A stretch of 64,000 nt of DNA from Schaalia odontolytica (lineage in GTDB: Bacteria > Actinomycetota > Actinomycetes > Actinomycetales > Actinomycetaceae): positions 1,302,001-1,366,000 of the forward strand of contig NZ_CP133472.1 in the NCBI RefSeq assembly GCF_031191545.1, given 5' to 3'. A model generated the notes under the pieces. That model was not told where the DNA came from. It worked only from the letters and a program-made list of their open reading frames with translations, and did not search any database. Positions 34,515-44,371 of this stretch are shown in pieces (the first letter of the stretch is position 1; every line of letters begins with the position of its first letter). A program made the position numbers and the translations under genes.

Positions 34515-34555
34515 GGAGGCGGACCCGAGGAGATTCTCGGGTCCGCCTCCTTTGT
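34515..34555 (+). terminator. intrinsic terminator
   Basis: GGAGGCGGACCCGAG (34515-34529) pairs perfectly with 34536-34550 over a 6-nt loop, then TTTGT. It follows the LRV membrane protein and faces the convergent acyl-CoA dehydrogenase. Confidence 0.87.
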
Positions 34556-34657
34556 CAACGTGTACGAAGCGGGATGAGGCCGCGCTGTCCGGCGCACGCT
34601 CCGCGAAGCGGCGGTGCGACTCGAAGCGGACGCGGCCCCTGCCTCGTCCCCGATGGC

Positions 34658-35803
34658 CTACTGGGCCTTCTCGATGGGGCCCAGGATCAGGTTCGCCCAC
34701 GCGGCGTGCAGGGACTCCTGGTCGGAGGGCTGGAAGAGACCGGCGAGGGCGTCCCGGTACAGGCGCGAGAGTTCGTGCGTGTTGTAGTAGGCGCTGCCGC
34801 CGCACGCGCGCATAGCCTGTTCGACGGCTCGCAGTGTGGCCTCGGCGGCCGTGTTCTTCGCGGCGGACAGCTGCGGCATCCAGGCTCGACCGCGGTCCAC
34901 GCCCTCGTCGATGTCTCGGGCAAGCTCGCGGATCTGCGGGCCGACAGCGTTCATGATGAGGGCCGCCTCGGCGATGCGCCAGCGGATGTCGGGGTCGTTG
35001 GAGTAGGTCGTCTGGTTCTTCACGGAGCGGCGCTTCGCCACGTGCTCGGCGGCGACCTCAACGGCGCGCTCGCCCACGCCCTGGTAGGTTGCGGCGAGCA
35101 GGATCTCGAAGTGGGAGAAGATCCCGAAGATAACGGGGTCGGCGCTGGGACCCGGATCCGTGATCGTCAGGATCCGCTCGGCGGGCACGGTGACGCCCTC
35201 GAGTAGAGTCGTCATGGACTGTGTGGCGCGCATGCCCAGCGTGTCCCAGTCGTCCTTGATCGAGTAGCCCTCATCGTCGCGGTGAACGATGCCGAACACC
35301 GACTTGGGTCCCTCTTCTGTCTCGGCGCGCCCGAAGATCAGTAGGCGCGTCCACACGGGGGACAGGGAGGTAAAGATCTTGGTGCCTTCGAAGGAGTAGC
35401 CGTCTGCGGTCGCAGTCGCGCGGGTCGTGGAGCCGAAGAGCACGAGGTCGTTGCCCGGCTCGGAGATGCCGAAGCCGAATACCTCGCCGGCGGCCGCGTC
35501 GCGCAGGATCTGTTCGCCGCGCGCGTTCCCTGCCGCAACCAGGTAGCGGCCGAGGCCAACGATGATCTGGTGCATGTTAATGCCCAGCGCGGTGCCGGGT
35601 GCTGCCGCGGCCAGAGCCGTCTGCTCGGCGCAGATCTGGGTCAGGCTCAGGCCAGCGCCCCCGTATTCGGCGGGTACAAAGGCTGAGAGATAGCCGGCCT
35701 CGCGCAGCTCCTCTAGGTCGCGCTTGGGGTAGGTGTTGTGCGCGTCGACGTCGGCGGCGCGCTCGTGGATACGGGCAAGCAGGTCGGTGTCCAGGAAACT
35801 CAT
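34658..35803 (-). CDS. acyl-CoA dehydrogenase-like flavoprotein
   Basis: 381 residues, typical of the family. The N-terminal helical domain has GYLSAFVPAEYGGAGLSLTQ; the middle domain shows FGFGISEPGND and the flavin-site region GTKIFTSLSPVW; the C-terminal helical domain has RRSVKNQTTYSNDPDIRWR and RACGGSAYYNTHELSRLYRD. The expected ACAD catalytic base is not obvious. It stands alone, with no beta-oxidation partners, so it may act on another substrate (a flavin monooxygenase-type use is possible). A copy of the dispersed element lies 29 nt upstream of the start. Confidence 0.85.
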   Translation of the reverse strand: MSFLDTDLLARIHERAADVDAHNTYPKRDLEELREAGYLSAFVPAEYGGAGLSLTQICAEQTALAAAAPGTALGINMHQIIVGLGRYLVAAGNARGEQILRDAAAGEVFGFGISEPGNDLVLFGSTTRATATADGYSFEGTKIFTSLSPVWTRLLIFGRAETEEGPKSVFGIVHRDDEGYSIKDDWDTLGMRATQSMTTLLEGVTVPAERILTITDPGPSADPVIFGIFSHFEILLAATYQGVGERAVEVAAEHVAKRRSVKNQTTYSNDPDIRWRIAEAALIMNAVGPQIRELARDIDEGVDRGRAWMPQLSAAKNTAAEATLRAVEQAMRACGGSAYYNTHELSRLYRDALAGLFQPSDQESLHAAWANLILGPIEKAQ

Positions 35804-36010
35804 CGCGGTCCTCTTTCAGCTCGGACATGGGGACGAGGCCGGGGTGCCTCGCGCGCCTCGGTGCTCCTCGTGGGTGTCGATGCGCGGAATGATCCCCGTT
35901 GTCGGGGGTGACCTCACTGTAGCGCCGAGAATGAGGAAGAGGCGAGATGTAATGTGCCTGACGGGGCGTTGTCTGGCCCCTGGCCGCTCCCATTCGATAG
36001 GCTGGACACT

Positions 36011-36628
36011 GTGAGTACTCCGAACGCGCCCCGCAATGCCCTCACCCCTCGCCAGCGATTCCTGCGCGAGCGTCAGCAGCGTCAAAACACGACGTTCGCT
36101 GTCATTGGTGTCGTGATGTTAGCGGCCGCGGTGTTGGCCTCCCTCGTCTTCACGGGCATCATCCCCGTTCCCTTCGGCAACGACTTTTCGGTGAAGATCA
36201 AGTACGCCGAGACCGGTGACATCCCCTGCCCGACGGCGAATGCGAAGCCCGTCGCCCCTGAACAGGTGTCCGTCACGGTCATCAATACGACGCAGCACCA
36301 GGGTCTGGCCTCCAAGGCGACGGACATGCTCAAGACCGCCGGCTTCCAGACCCAAGAGCCCGCGAGCGCAGACGTCGAATACACGGGCAAGGTGCGTATT
36401 ACCGCTGGTCCGAACGCCGTGGACAATGCTTACTCGGTGGCGCGCTTCTTCCCCGGTGCTCACGTGCGTCTCACCGACGAGCAGGATGCAACCGTGACGG
36501 TCGAGCTCGGAACGTTCTACGACGACGCGATGAGCGCCGAAGACGTACAGCGAATCCTGAAGTCTATGGACCCCGTCGAACAGCCCGCGAAGTGCCGCCC
36601 CATGTCGGGAAGTGAACAAGACAAGTGA
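36011..36628 (+). CDS. LytR_C-domain membrane protein
   Basis: 205 residues from GTG 36011. A basic N-terminus (RQRFLRERQQRQ), one membrane helix (TTFAVIGVVMLAAAVLASLV, ~27-50) and an outer LytR C-terminal-type domain with VSVTVINTTQHQGLASKATD and GFQTQEPAS. Related domains occur beside or inside LytR-CpsA-Psr ligases that attach glycopolymers to peptidoglycan; this protein lacks the catalytic LCP domain. Ends at a strong terminator. Confidence 0.82.
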   Translation: MSTPNAPRNALTPRQRFLRERQQRQNTTFAVIGVVMLAAAVLASLVFTGIIPVPFGNDFSVKIKYAETGDIPCPTANAKPVAPEQVSVTVINTTQHQGLASKATDMLKTAGFQTQEPASADVEYTGKVRITAGPNAVDNAYSVARFFPGAHVRLTDEQDATVTVELGTFYDDAMSAEDVQRILKSMDPVEQPAKCRPMSGSEQDK

Positions 36629-36630
36629 AG

Positions 36631-36658
36631 AAAGGCCGCCCCTCGGGGCGGCCTTTTC
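36631..36658 (+). terminator. intrinsic terminator
   Basis: AAAGGCCGCCCC (36631-36642) folds with GGGGCGGCCTTT after a 2-nt loop centre, ending in TTTTCG. Classic terminator of the LytR_C gene. Confidence 0.88.
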
Positions 36659-36710
36659 GTATCGGCTGCGGCGCTCCGTGAGGGGAGCTCGGGTGAGGGG
36701 GAACGTTTGC

Positions 36711-37958
36711 TCAGCGGCTGGAGAGCGGGCCGACGGTACCGCGGCCTCGGATGTTCTCGAGGAGCGCCTCACCATCCGAGCCGTACCAGACGGGGATGGA
36801 CTCGGGGACGGTCCACAGCACGTCGGGCACCATGGCCTCGAAGCTACCGTGGGCCATAAACTGTTCGATCTCCGAGAGGGACCGGATCGCGATGCCCGCG
36901 ACGCAGTGGGGGAACTCGCGGGCGAACTCCGCGTAGATTTCGGGGTCGTGCTGCCCGTCGTCGCCGACGAGGAGCCAGCGTATCTGCGGGAACATGCGCG
37001 CCAGGCGGCGCAGTTCGCGCCTCTTGTGTTCGGGACCGGAACGGAACCATCCCGTGTTTGAGGGGCCGAAGTCCGTCATGAGGAAGCCGCCCGCCGGGTA
37101 GCCGGAGCGCTCCAGGAAGGAGCGCACGGTCGGCACGACGTTCCACGCGCCGGTGGACAGGTACATGATGGGAGAGTGGGTGCCCTCGGGCACGCCCTCG
37201 GACGAGGCCGAGGATGTCGTGAGCGTCGTCAGCAGATTCGACATGCCGGGGACGGCCTCTCGCGAGGAGACGCGGTCCACGAAGGCGTGCTTCGCGGCCG
37301 TCACGAGGCGCGGCAGCATCGACACCATGACGGTGTCGTCGATGTCTGAAACGACGCCGAAATGTTCGTAGTCTGACACGATGCGCACGCGCACGCAGGC
37401 GGGGCGTCCGGCGCGGATGCGTCCCTTGCGGGGGTGTTCGTGCATCGCCGAGGCCGGGGCGGGCAGGGGCGTCGCGGTGCGCAGGGTGGCGGCGAGCTTG
37501 GCGGCCGTCTCCTCGGACATGCCGAGTGCGCGCACGTCGCCCGCGTGCAGGACCTGGATGGTTGCGTCGTGCCATCCGGGTTCGAGGCCGTGGCCCAGGA
37601 CCGTCATGTCGACGAATCCGCCGCGGTCCGCGAAGGCGAGTCGGCGCGCGTTGCCGACCGTGACGAGAACGGGCTGGCGGGGGACCTGCGCGTTGAAGAA
37701 CTGTCGCCACCCGCGCCGGTCTTGCAGCCAGGAGCGGCCCTCGTCGCCGCGCGCCATGAGGACGCGGCCGAGGATACGGGCACTGCGCTGGGAGCCGATG
37801 CCTCCGAAGCCGACCACGCCCGGGTAGTACCAGCCCTGCGACATGGCGGTAACCAGCAGAGATGACGCGAATTCGCCCACGCCGGCCGTGATGGCGAGCG
37901 CGAGCGAGGGAGATTCGTCGTCGATGAGAGGGGGTCGGAAACGCATTAGGGCAATCAT
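36711..37958 (-). CDS. App1-type phosphatidate phosphatase (DUF2183)
   Basis: 415 residues. The C-terminal half carries the App1/DUF2183 signature: [20 protein letters not shown] (DxDxT phosphatase motif), [20 protein letters not shown] and [20 protein letters not shown]. In yeast App1 hydrolyses phosphatidic acid; bacterial forms are likely lipid phosphatases. The N-terminal half ([32 protein letters not shown]) is the usual companion domain. Start at ATG 37958 or 37946; neither has a strong RBS. Confidence 0.83.
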   Translation of the reverse strand: MIALMRFRPPLIDDESPSLALAITAGVGEFASSLLVTAMSQGWYYPGVVGFGGIGSQRSARILGRVLMARGDEGRSWLQDRRGWRQFFNAQVPRQPVLVTVGNARRLAFADRGGFVDMTVLGHGLEPGWHDATIQVLHAGDVRALGMSEETAAKLAATLRTATPLPAPASAMHEHPRKGRIRAGRPACVRVRIVSDYEHFGVVSDIDDTVMVSMLPRLVTAAKHAFVDRVSSREAVPGMSNLLTTLTTSSASSEGVPEGTHSPIMYLSTGAWNVVPTVRSFLERSGYPAGGFLMTDFGPSNTGWFRSGPEHKRRELRRLARMFPQIRWLLVGDDGQHDPEIYAEFAREFPHCVAGIAIRSLSEIEQFMAHGSFEAMVPDVLWTVPESIPVWYGSDGEALLENIRGRGTVGPLSSR

Positions 37959-38071
37959 AGGGCTTAGCGCATGCCGCGGCGCAAGAATCGAGTGACTTTT
38001 GTGCGAGTGGACCGTGATAGCTTGACCATGCTGTCAAGGCAGTGACGGTGTGTCTCCCAGGGAATGCCAGC

Positions 38072-39289
38072 TCAGTCGAGGGGCAGTTCGGGCGCGGGCG
38101 CGGCGTCGGTCTTGCGCAGCGTGGGCAGCCCGATCAGCATGAGGAGTACCATCGCCCACCCGGCGCCCGTCATGGTGAACAGGCCGCCGCGAGAGCCGAC
38201 GGCGTCGATCGCGGGGCCCGCTACCGCCGTACCCAGTGACACGCCCAGGTTGATGGAGGTGGACATCCAGGTCAGGCCCTCCGTGAGTTTGGCCGCCGAC
38301 ACCGACTTTTGGACGAGGATGTTGACGTTCGTCATCGTGGGGGCGCAGGTCAGGCCGGTGATCAGGATGATCGCGGCCATGAGCCACATGTTGTCCGCCA
38401 CGAGGAAGGCGCTCATGCCCGCTGCCATTGCGACCACGCCGACTGCGAATAGTTGCCACGTGGGGCGCCTCCACGTGCGCGCCCCGTAGATGAGGGCGGC
38501 GCTGAGCGACCCGATCGAGAAGATCGCCAGGAGGATACCGCCCATGGCGGGAACGCCGTGCTCCTCGGTGAAACTGACCAGCGCCACCTCCATCGCGCCG
38601 AAGGTCATGCCCATGCCGATGTAGGTCGCTGCCATGACGAGGACGACGGGATTGCGGATGACGGACTCGCGAGGAACATCGGGGTCGTGGGGAACGATCG
38701 CGGGCTCGGAGGAGCGACGCGACAGGAAGAGGGGGCCGCCGATGGCCAGGCACACGATAGAGATGGCCAGGCCGGTGGCGGGGTGAAAGGCTGTGCCCAG
38801 GACCGTGGCGAGAACGGGCCCCACGATGTAGACGAACTCGTCGACGGCGGACTCGAAGGCGTAGGCGGTCGTCAGCTGGCCCGGTTTGTTCAGGATTGTG
38901 GACCAGCGTGAACGTACGAGCGCGCCGGGAGCCCCCCACGTGGCGCCCGAGAGGGCGGCGGGGATGAAGAGCACCCACTCGGGCGCGTGAACAACGACGG
39001 CGGCCAGCAGCGCGCACATCGACAGGGTGGCGACGGTCCACGCGGGACCCATGACGCGCAGCTGTCCGTGGCGGTCGACCTTGCGCGCCAGAATAGGGGC
39101 GCAGACCGCCATGACGATGATGCCCACGGCGGAGACCGCGCCTGCGAGCGTGTAGTTGCCGTACTCGGCGCGCACCATCAGGATCGTCGAGAGGCCCACC
39201 ATCGACATCGGCATACGTAAAACAAGCCCGGCCGCGGAGAATTTCCAGGACTGGCGATAGCGCAGGATATCGAGATAGGTGCCGAGCAT
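38072..39289 (-). CDS. MFS transporter
   Basis: 405 residues with twelve hydrophobic segments. The loop after helix 2 reads APILARKVDRHGQLRV, the major-facilitator signature, and TWGAPGALVRSRWSTILNKP follows helix 4. The substrate cannot be read; drug or metabolite export is most likely for this type. No linked regulator. The gene reads away from the phosphatase gene 3' end on the same strand. Confidence 0.8.
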   Translation of the reverse strand: MLGTYLDILRYRQSWKFSAAGLVLRMPMSMVGLSTILMVRAEYGNYTLAGAVSAVGIIVMAVCAPILARKVDRHGQLRVMGPAWTVATLSMCALLAAVVVHAPEWVLFIPAALSGATWGAPGALVRSRWSTILNKPGQLTTAYAFESAVDEFVYIVGPVLATVLGTAFHPATGLAISIVCLAIGGPLFLSRRSSEPAIVPHDPDVPRESVIRNPVVLVMAATYIGMGMTFGAMEVALVSFTEEHGVPAMGGILLAIFSIGSLSAALIYGARTWRRPTWQLFAVGVVAMAAGMSAFLVADNMWLMAAIILITGLTCAPTMTNVNILVQKSVSAAKLTEGLTWMSTSINLGVSLGTAVAGPAIDAVGSRGGLFTMTGAGWAMVLLMLIGLPTLRKTDAAPAPELPLD

Positions 39290-39388
39290 CTATTCATTCT
39301 ACCGTCGTCCGATCGTCGGCAGTGTCAAGCGAGGTGGGGCGTAGGTAACCATTGGAGTGCCCGAATCGTGCGCGTCAGCGCGAACGAA

Positions 39389-39418
39389 CCCGGCCTCGTC
39401 GACGAGGACGAAGCCGGG
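39389..39418 (-). terminator. hairpin downstream of nirK
   Basis: CCCGGCCTCGTC (39389-39400) pairs with GACGAAGCCGGG (39407-39418) with one mismatch, 19 nt after the nirK stop on the minus strand. The arm is again a copy of the dispersed element. Confidence 0.6.
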
Positions 39419-39436
39419 CCAGCCAAGCGCAAGGGC

Positions 39437-40942
39437 TCAGTCGTTCACTTCAAAGACGCCGACCTGGCCCTTTTCCGCCAGGGAGAGCGCGTGATTCACG
39501 AAGGTGTAGTGCCCGGCCTCCAGGGGAGTGAACTCGACGAAGCCCCCCTCGGCGGCACCCAGGGTGAGGACCTGGCCCCAGCCGCCCCCGGATCCGCCGC
39601 CCCGGATCGTGTAGGCGCCCTCACGCCACACGGTATCGAACTGGGTGCCCACCACGTGGAAGGTGGTCGCCAGGTTGGGGCCCGCGTCCATGACCCACAC
39701 GCGCACGCGCTCGTTGGTTTTGATTTGGATGGGATGCGCCTTGTACTGGAAAGGCACGCCGTTGAAGGCCATCGCATTGGGTTGCAGTGCGGACAGGAGC
39801 GAGGCGTCTGCGGGCGCGCCGTCCGCGCCCAGGTAGAGCTCGGAGGCGACCATGACGTACTCGCGGTCCACCTTGTCCAGGTCGGTGGGGTCGATGATGA
39901 GGGCACCAAACATGCCGTTCGCGATGTGCATCGACATAGGCGCGGTCGAGCAGTGGTAGAGCCAGATTCCCGCGTTCTTCGCGACGAAGGTGTAGTCGAG
40001 GGTTTCCCCGGGTTCGATCGAGCGCATGACGTTGTCGGGGGCTACCAGGCCCGCGTGGAAGTCCAGGGAGTGGCTCATCGTCCCATTGTTGACCAGGGTG
40101 ATGTGGAAGGTGTCGCCGATGTGTCCGCGCAGGATCGGGCCGGGAGCGTCCCCGTTGAAGGTCCACGACTCGCGCGTGAGGGAGCTCGTGACGTTGACGG
40201 TCTGTTCGGTGACCGTGAAGGTGTAGTGACGCTCGGTCTCGTTCGTGGCCGGAGGCAACACCGGGTCGCGCGCGTCGATGGTTGCGGCGTAGTCCGTCAG
40301 GGCCGTCGGGGTGGCGGGTCCCGCGGCGGCGTCCTGGCCGTGGTCGTGGCCGTGATGCGCGTGGCCGCCCGAGGCCGAGGCTCCCGTGGAGGACGCGGAG
40401 CCCGAGGAGGTTCCCGTGGCCTGCACGTGCAGGGTCATGCCCAGCTCGCGGTGTCCGGGCAGGGAACACCAGCCCTCGACGTTCCCCGAGATGACGCCGA
40501 GATCCAGCTCCTTCGTCTCGCCCGACGCGAGCGACCCGGAGGTAACGCCCGTCTCAAAGACCAGGTCGTGGCGCTGGTCCCCCGAGTTCGTGAAGTCGAT
40601 GACGAGGCGGTCACCAACCGGCACCTCGATGTGGTTGGGTGTGAAGGACATGCCCTCGACCCCCACCGACACGCGGGTCGTGTGTCCGGTCGGAGTCACG
40701 GACGAGGCGGTGGTCCCAGCTCCCGTTCCCGTGCCCTGCGTGGTGGGCGCGGAGGGGTTGGACAGGAAGATCGCCAGGGCAAGGGCCACGACCGAGACCA
40801 CGCCGACGATCGCTCCGGCCGTGCGGCTCACGGGCGAGTGGTCGCCCGCCGGGCTGATGCGTAGCTTCGGCGTTTCCTTCGGTGTCGACGTCTTCGGGGC
40901 GTCGCCTCCCGACGACGATGCAGACAGGTTCAGGTCAGCCAC
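39437..40942 (-). CDS. nirK: copper nitrite reductase with N-terminal cupredoxin
   Basis: 501 residues from GTG 40942 (AAGGAGG upstream). One membrane helix (~42-62), then a separate cupredoxin (~80-185) with FTPNHIEVPVGDRLVIDF, RHDLVF and WCSLPGHRELGM (type 1 copper set). A His-rich linker (GGHAHHGHDHGQD) precedes the two-domain NirK: HSLDFHAG and FHVVGTQFDTV give type 2 copper histidines; YHCSTAPMSMHIANGM gives type 1. It reduces nitrite to NO outside the membrane; the fused blue-copper domain probably hands electrons to the enzyme. Last gene of a three-gene operon with two polytopic proteins. Confidence 0.9.
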   Translation of the reverse strand: MADLNLSASSSGGDAPKTSTPKETPKLRISPAGDHSPVSRTAGAIVGVVSVVALALAIFLSNPSAPTTQGTGTGAGTTASSVTPTGHTTRVSVGVEGMSFTPNHIEVPVGDRLVIDFTNSGDQRHDLVFETGVTSGSLASGETKELDLGVISGNVEGWCSLPGHRELGMTLHVQATGTSSGSASSTGASASGGHAHHGHDHGQDAAAGPATPTALTDYAATIDARDPVLPPATNETERHYTFTVTEQTVNVTSSLTRESWTFNGDAPGPILRGHIGDTFHITLVNNGTMSHSLDFHAGLVAPDNVMRSIEPGETLDYTFVAKNAGIWLYHCSTAPMSMHIANGMFGALIIDPTDLDKVDREYVMVASELYLGADGAPADASLLSALQPNAMAFNGVPFQYKAHPIQIKTNERVRVWVMDAGPNLATTFHVVGTQFDTVWREGAYTIRGGGSGGGWGQVLTLGAAEGGFVEFTPLEAGHYTFVNHALSLAEKGQVGVFEVND

Positions 40943-42233
40943 GGTGGCCTCCTTGTGTGGTGGGGGATGAAGCGGCGGCGCGCTTGGCGCGCCCCTGGGC
41001 CACGCCGCAGCGGGCCATGATGACAATGTCGATGACGTAGGTAGATAGAAGGACCACCCACGCTGCGATGGTGAGACGCTCTGCGGAGGTCCCGCCCAGG
41101 GACGTGACGGCGAGAGCGAACACCGCGGCCACGTTGCGGGCAGCCTCCCGAATGGGGGCACCGGCCTCGAGAATGCGCACGCCGACGCGCACGGCCGACG
41201 GGCCACCGCCGATGACGACGGGCATCATGTAGGTGAGCGCCCCGACGAAGACCTGGCCCAGGCCCGCCGCCCCCAGGATCGGCATCCACGCGAGGAAGGA
41301 CGAGCGCAGGCCGGTGGCGTCCACAGCCTCGAAAGCGCGCACGCAGGCCGCCGCGCCTGTGACGAGAAGCCAGGCGGTGCCCAACATGAGAGACCACGCG
41401 CCGTACTCGGCCGGGCCCTTCGTGAGGGCCGCGCGAAGCAACGGGACACCCACTCCCAGGGCGGCCGCGCCCACGACGACGAGGAGGCCCACCGAGGCCA
41501 CGCGCATCGAGTCGGCCAGCGCTCCCGCACCCGCGACGAGGAGTGCGGCCACCCAGATGGGCAGCGCGCTCGTCGCGAAGACGACGGCCTTCGGATCCAT
41601 GCGCGTGCGCATCGCGGTCGGCCCCAGCGTCACCAGGGTCCCGCCCATCGTCAGGCCCACCCATCCGGCGACTCCCGCGAGCGCGTGGGCGACCGTCAGG
41701 CGGTCCCGGGCCTCGGCCAGCCACGTGGGAGCGCACGCCTCGAACAGGGCGACCGTGACGAGGCCCGCTAGTGTCGCGGCCACCACCAGGAAGAAAGCGG
41801 CGGCAATGTAGTAGCGGATGATGACCGCGAAGCGGGAGGCCAGGCGCTCGCGGGAGGCGGTCAGCAGCGCCCATCCGTGCCAGGCCGCGACCGCGCCGAC
41901 GATCGTCGCGCCCGTGACGGTTGCGTGCCACAGTCCCGACCACATGCCGGCGATGAGAAGCAGCAGGGAGGCGTTGAAGACCACGATGCGGATCGTGTTG
42001 TCGCGCCCGGCCCGCCGGTCGGCAGGAGCGAGGTGGGCGAGGGCCCGCGTGAAGTACCAGGACCACTGGAAGATACCGTTGGACAGCACGCCCAGGGTCA
42101 CCAGGTGAATCATGGTCCACAGGTTCTGTGGGATGAAGCCGCGCGCCAGAATCGTGATCGCTGCGGCCAAGGCCGCGGCGCACATCCAGACTGTGGTGGC
42201 CCGGTCGCTGCGGGGAACGCGAGGCGTACTCAT
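40935..42233 (-). CDS. polytopic membrane protein of the nirK operon
   Basis: 432 residues with about twelve helices; histidines fall in helices (TMIHLVTLGVLSNGIFQWSW, GLWHATVTG, AVAAWHGWALL, AHALAGVAGW), as in heme-copper oxidase subunit I-like or NnrS-like proteins. It overlaps nirK by 8 nt and the upstream gene by 4 nt. A heme-binding or electron-delivery role for nitrite reduction is inferred from position and the His pattern. Confidence 0.72.
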   Translation of the reverse strand: MSTPRVPRSDRATTVWMCAAALAAAITILARGFIPQNLWTMIHLVTLGVLSNGIFQWSWYFTRALAHLAPADRRAGRDNTIRIVVFNASLLLLIAGMWSGLWHATVTGATIVGAVAAWHGWALLTASRERLASRFAVIIRYYIAAAFFLVVAATLAGLVTVALFEACAPTWLAEARDRLTVAHALAGVAGWVGLTMGGTLVTLGPTAMRTRMDPKAVVFATSALPIWVAALLVAGAGALADSMRVASVGLLVVVGAAALGVGVPLLRAALTKGPAEYGAWSLMLGTAWLLVTGAAACVRAFEAVDATGLRSSFLAWMPILGAAGLGQVFVGALTYMMPVVIGGGPSAVRVGVRILEAGAPIREAARNVAAVFALAVTSLGGTSAERLTIAAWVVLLSTYVIDIVIMARCGVAQGRAKRAAASSPTTQGGHRG

Positions 42234-43564
42234 CGGCCCTCCGTTTCACTCGAGGATACGCCAGCCGCAGACGATGCCCCTGCCTCGTCGATGAGTCGGC
42301 GTTCGCGTGAGGCCTCGCGCGCCCGTCGGACCGTCACCGTCAGCGTCGTGGCAACGAACAAGAGCACGCCCACGACCCCGAGTGTGCCGCCCAGACGCCA
42401 CGGGTAGGCGGCCTCGCGCGCGCCGGCGAGAAGGCGCAGGGCGAGGGAGATCTGAAGGAATGCGAAGGGGATCCACATCGTAGGGTGGTAGGGGACCTCG
42501 CGCCGGGCGACCGCCGGGATGATGACGGGTGCGTGGGCCAGCAACATTGAGACGACGAACCCGATCGTGATCGCGTGGATGCCGGCGTCGTAGCCGTATC
42601 CGTCGAAGGCGGGCGGTGCGATGATCCACATGAGCGAGGGCACGAGCCCCCACCCGTAGCCGCTCAGCATGCACACGGCGGCCAGGCGCGGTAGGCCCCT
42701 CATGCGCACGGTGCCGCGCGCGACATCGTGCCACGCGGTGTCAGCCATCAGAGCGCCGAGCGAGAGGCCGATCATCGGGTATCCGATTGTCGGCGAGTAG
42801 AGCGCGACGGTCAGGCCCACCATGAGGGCGGCGCACTCGGCGGTGATGCGTCGCTCGGTCGACCCGGACGCGAAGGCGAGGCGCGCGAGCTCGACGCGCT
42901 CGCCGATGATCGTCACGATGAGGAACGCCAACCACCAGGGGACCGCGCGTGCCGTCTCGAGGCCACGCCACCACAGGAGGATTCCGCCCAGTCCAATGAT
43001 CGCTCCCATCAGCTGGATGAGGACGGCGTGGGTGGCCTGCCTGCGCGACCACACGTAGCAGTAGATGGCGGTCAGCAGCGCCATGCCGAGGGTGATGAGA
43101 AAGCCGGGCATCATCCGCTCGGGCGTGAATCCGGTCAGGTGTGCGGCGAGGTAGCGGGGGATCGGAAGGTTCACGAGCGCCGTGCGTGCGCCCTCGTTCA
43201 GGGAGATGATGACCGTGCTGATTCCCCCGGCTCCGGTGAGCAGGGGGGCGGCGTATGCCCACGGGCGTCGGCCGTCGGATTGCAGGGCGACCGCGCGCTC
43301 GAGGCAGATCGCGGTGCCCAGGAAGCCGTAGATCATGAGGAGCCCGTGCACTGTCCCCAGGCTCGTCGAGGTGACGGGTGCGATGGCGCCGAGACGCACG
43401 AGGGACGCGTCCAAGCCCGCGAGGAGCGCGACGCCCGCGAGAAGTAAGAATGACAGGCGCGAAACGGGTAGACGGGGGGTGGGAGTCCTCGTCGTTATCG
43501 ACGAGGCCCGGTCTGGCGCATCCGGTCCCGCGGGCTGCGCGGGTGGGCGGGATGCCTCGCTCAT
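42230..43564 (-). CDS. NnrS-like polytopic membrane protein
   Basis: 444 residues, about twelve helices. Histidine-bearing segments (GTVHGLLMIYGFLGTAICLE, AHLTGFTPERMMPGFLITLG, GIHAITIGFVVSMLLAHAPV, YHPTMWIPFAFLQ) resemble NnrS-type heme/copper membrane proteins linked to nitrogen-oxide metabolism. First gene of the operon; overlaps the next by 4 nt (ATGA). Its 5' end is copied as a remnant near 46504-46530. Confidence 0.74.
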   Translation of the reverse strand: MSEASRPPAQPAGPDAPDRASSITTRTPTPRLPVSRLSFLLLAGVALLAGLDASLVRLGAIAPVTSTSLGTVHGLLMIYGFLGTAICLERAVALQSDGRRPWAYAAPLLTGAGGISTVIISLNEGARTALVNLPIPRYLAAHLTGFTPERMMPGFLITLGMALLTAIYCYVWSRRQATHAVLIQLMGAIIGLGGILLWWRGLETARAVPWWLAFLIVTIIGERVELARLAFASGSTERRITAECAALMVGLTVALYSPTIGYPMIGLSLGALMADTAWHDVARGTVRMRGLPRLAAVCMLSGYGWGLVPSLMWIIAPPAFDGYGYDAGIHAITIGFVVSMLLAHAPVIIPAVARREVPYHPTMWIPFAFLQISLALRLLAGAREAAYPWRLGGTLGVVGVLLFVATTLTVTVRRAREASRERRLIDEAGASSAAGVSSSETEGR

Positions 43565-43792
43565 GTGGGCTCCTGGAGGTGGCGGACGAGAGGTGGTGAC
43601 CCCGGTGGGGGCGACAGTGCCAAGGTAGCCGCCCTGTCAGCAGTTTTCTAGGGATGGGGTCAGTGAAATTGTGCTGCAGCGCGAGTTGTCAAGGGGGATA
43701 CCATCGCCTGGACGACTGTATGCTTGGAAGGTTTCCATGCGGTAACATTACGTGAGTTGTCAGTCGACTATCCTGAACTACTGGAGTGGATC

Positions 43793-44371
43793 ATGAGTGA
43801 CCTGTCATTCGTTGCGGGCGAGTTTACTGGCCTTGCCGCGACTTCCCGAGAAGCTGCTGAAGCTGTTCGCTCGGCGCGTCCAGAGGGGGGAGGTAGTGCG
43901 TTCGCCTCCGCGATGCCCGGAACGTCGCTGTCGTCGCAGATGCAGGGGGCGGAGGAGAAGATTGCCGACCGCGGTATGGACAACGCGAAGGGTCTTGACG
44001 AGGCCGCCGACTCTCTGGAACTCTCCGAGCGTGATTTCATTGCGGCCGAGGAAGAGAACGGGCAGCTCGTCGGATCCATCATGTCCGAGCAGGGCGATGT
44101 CAGCAATGCCTTGGGGCACAGCTACGGCAGCGTGAGGTCGGGTTCGAGCCCGGCAGATGACGGACGACTCTATGACTCTCCCGGGACAGGTGGTAGCCGG
44201 GTCCTACGACCGGGGGTGCCCGATGGCCGCGAGACCCTGGAGGATCCCAACGACTTCTGGGTGGGCCCCTACAGCGGAGGTGGCGGTGTTCAAGCACAAC
44301 CGTATACCGGGGGTGCCAAGGTTGAGGCAAATCCCTTTCATGAAGAACTTGGTGGGACGGTGAACCTATGA
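43793..44371 (+). CDS. ESX-like small helical protein 1
   Basis: 192 residues from ATG 43793 (CTGGAG upstream). The first ~100 residues are helical and polar (FVAGEFTGLAATSREAAEAV, FASAMPGTSLSSQMQ, AADSLELSERDFIAAEEENG), the pattern of type VII/WXG100-type proteins, though no WXG is present. The rest is Gly/Ser-rich and low in complexity. It overlaps the DUF1023 hydrolase by 4 nt (ATGA), so the two are a module. A paralog lies at 46726-47376 with a matching upstream region. Confidence 0.72.
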   Translation: MSDLSFVAGEFTGLAATSREAAEAVRSARPEGGGSAFASAMPGTSLSSQMQGAEEKIADRGMDNAKGLDEAADSLELSERDFIAAEEENGQLVGSIMSEQGDVSNALGHSYGSVRSGSSPADDGRLYDSPGTGGSRVLRPGVPDGRETLEDPNDFWVGPYSGGGGVQAQPYTGGAKVEANPFHEELGGTVNL

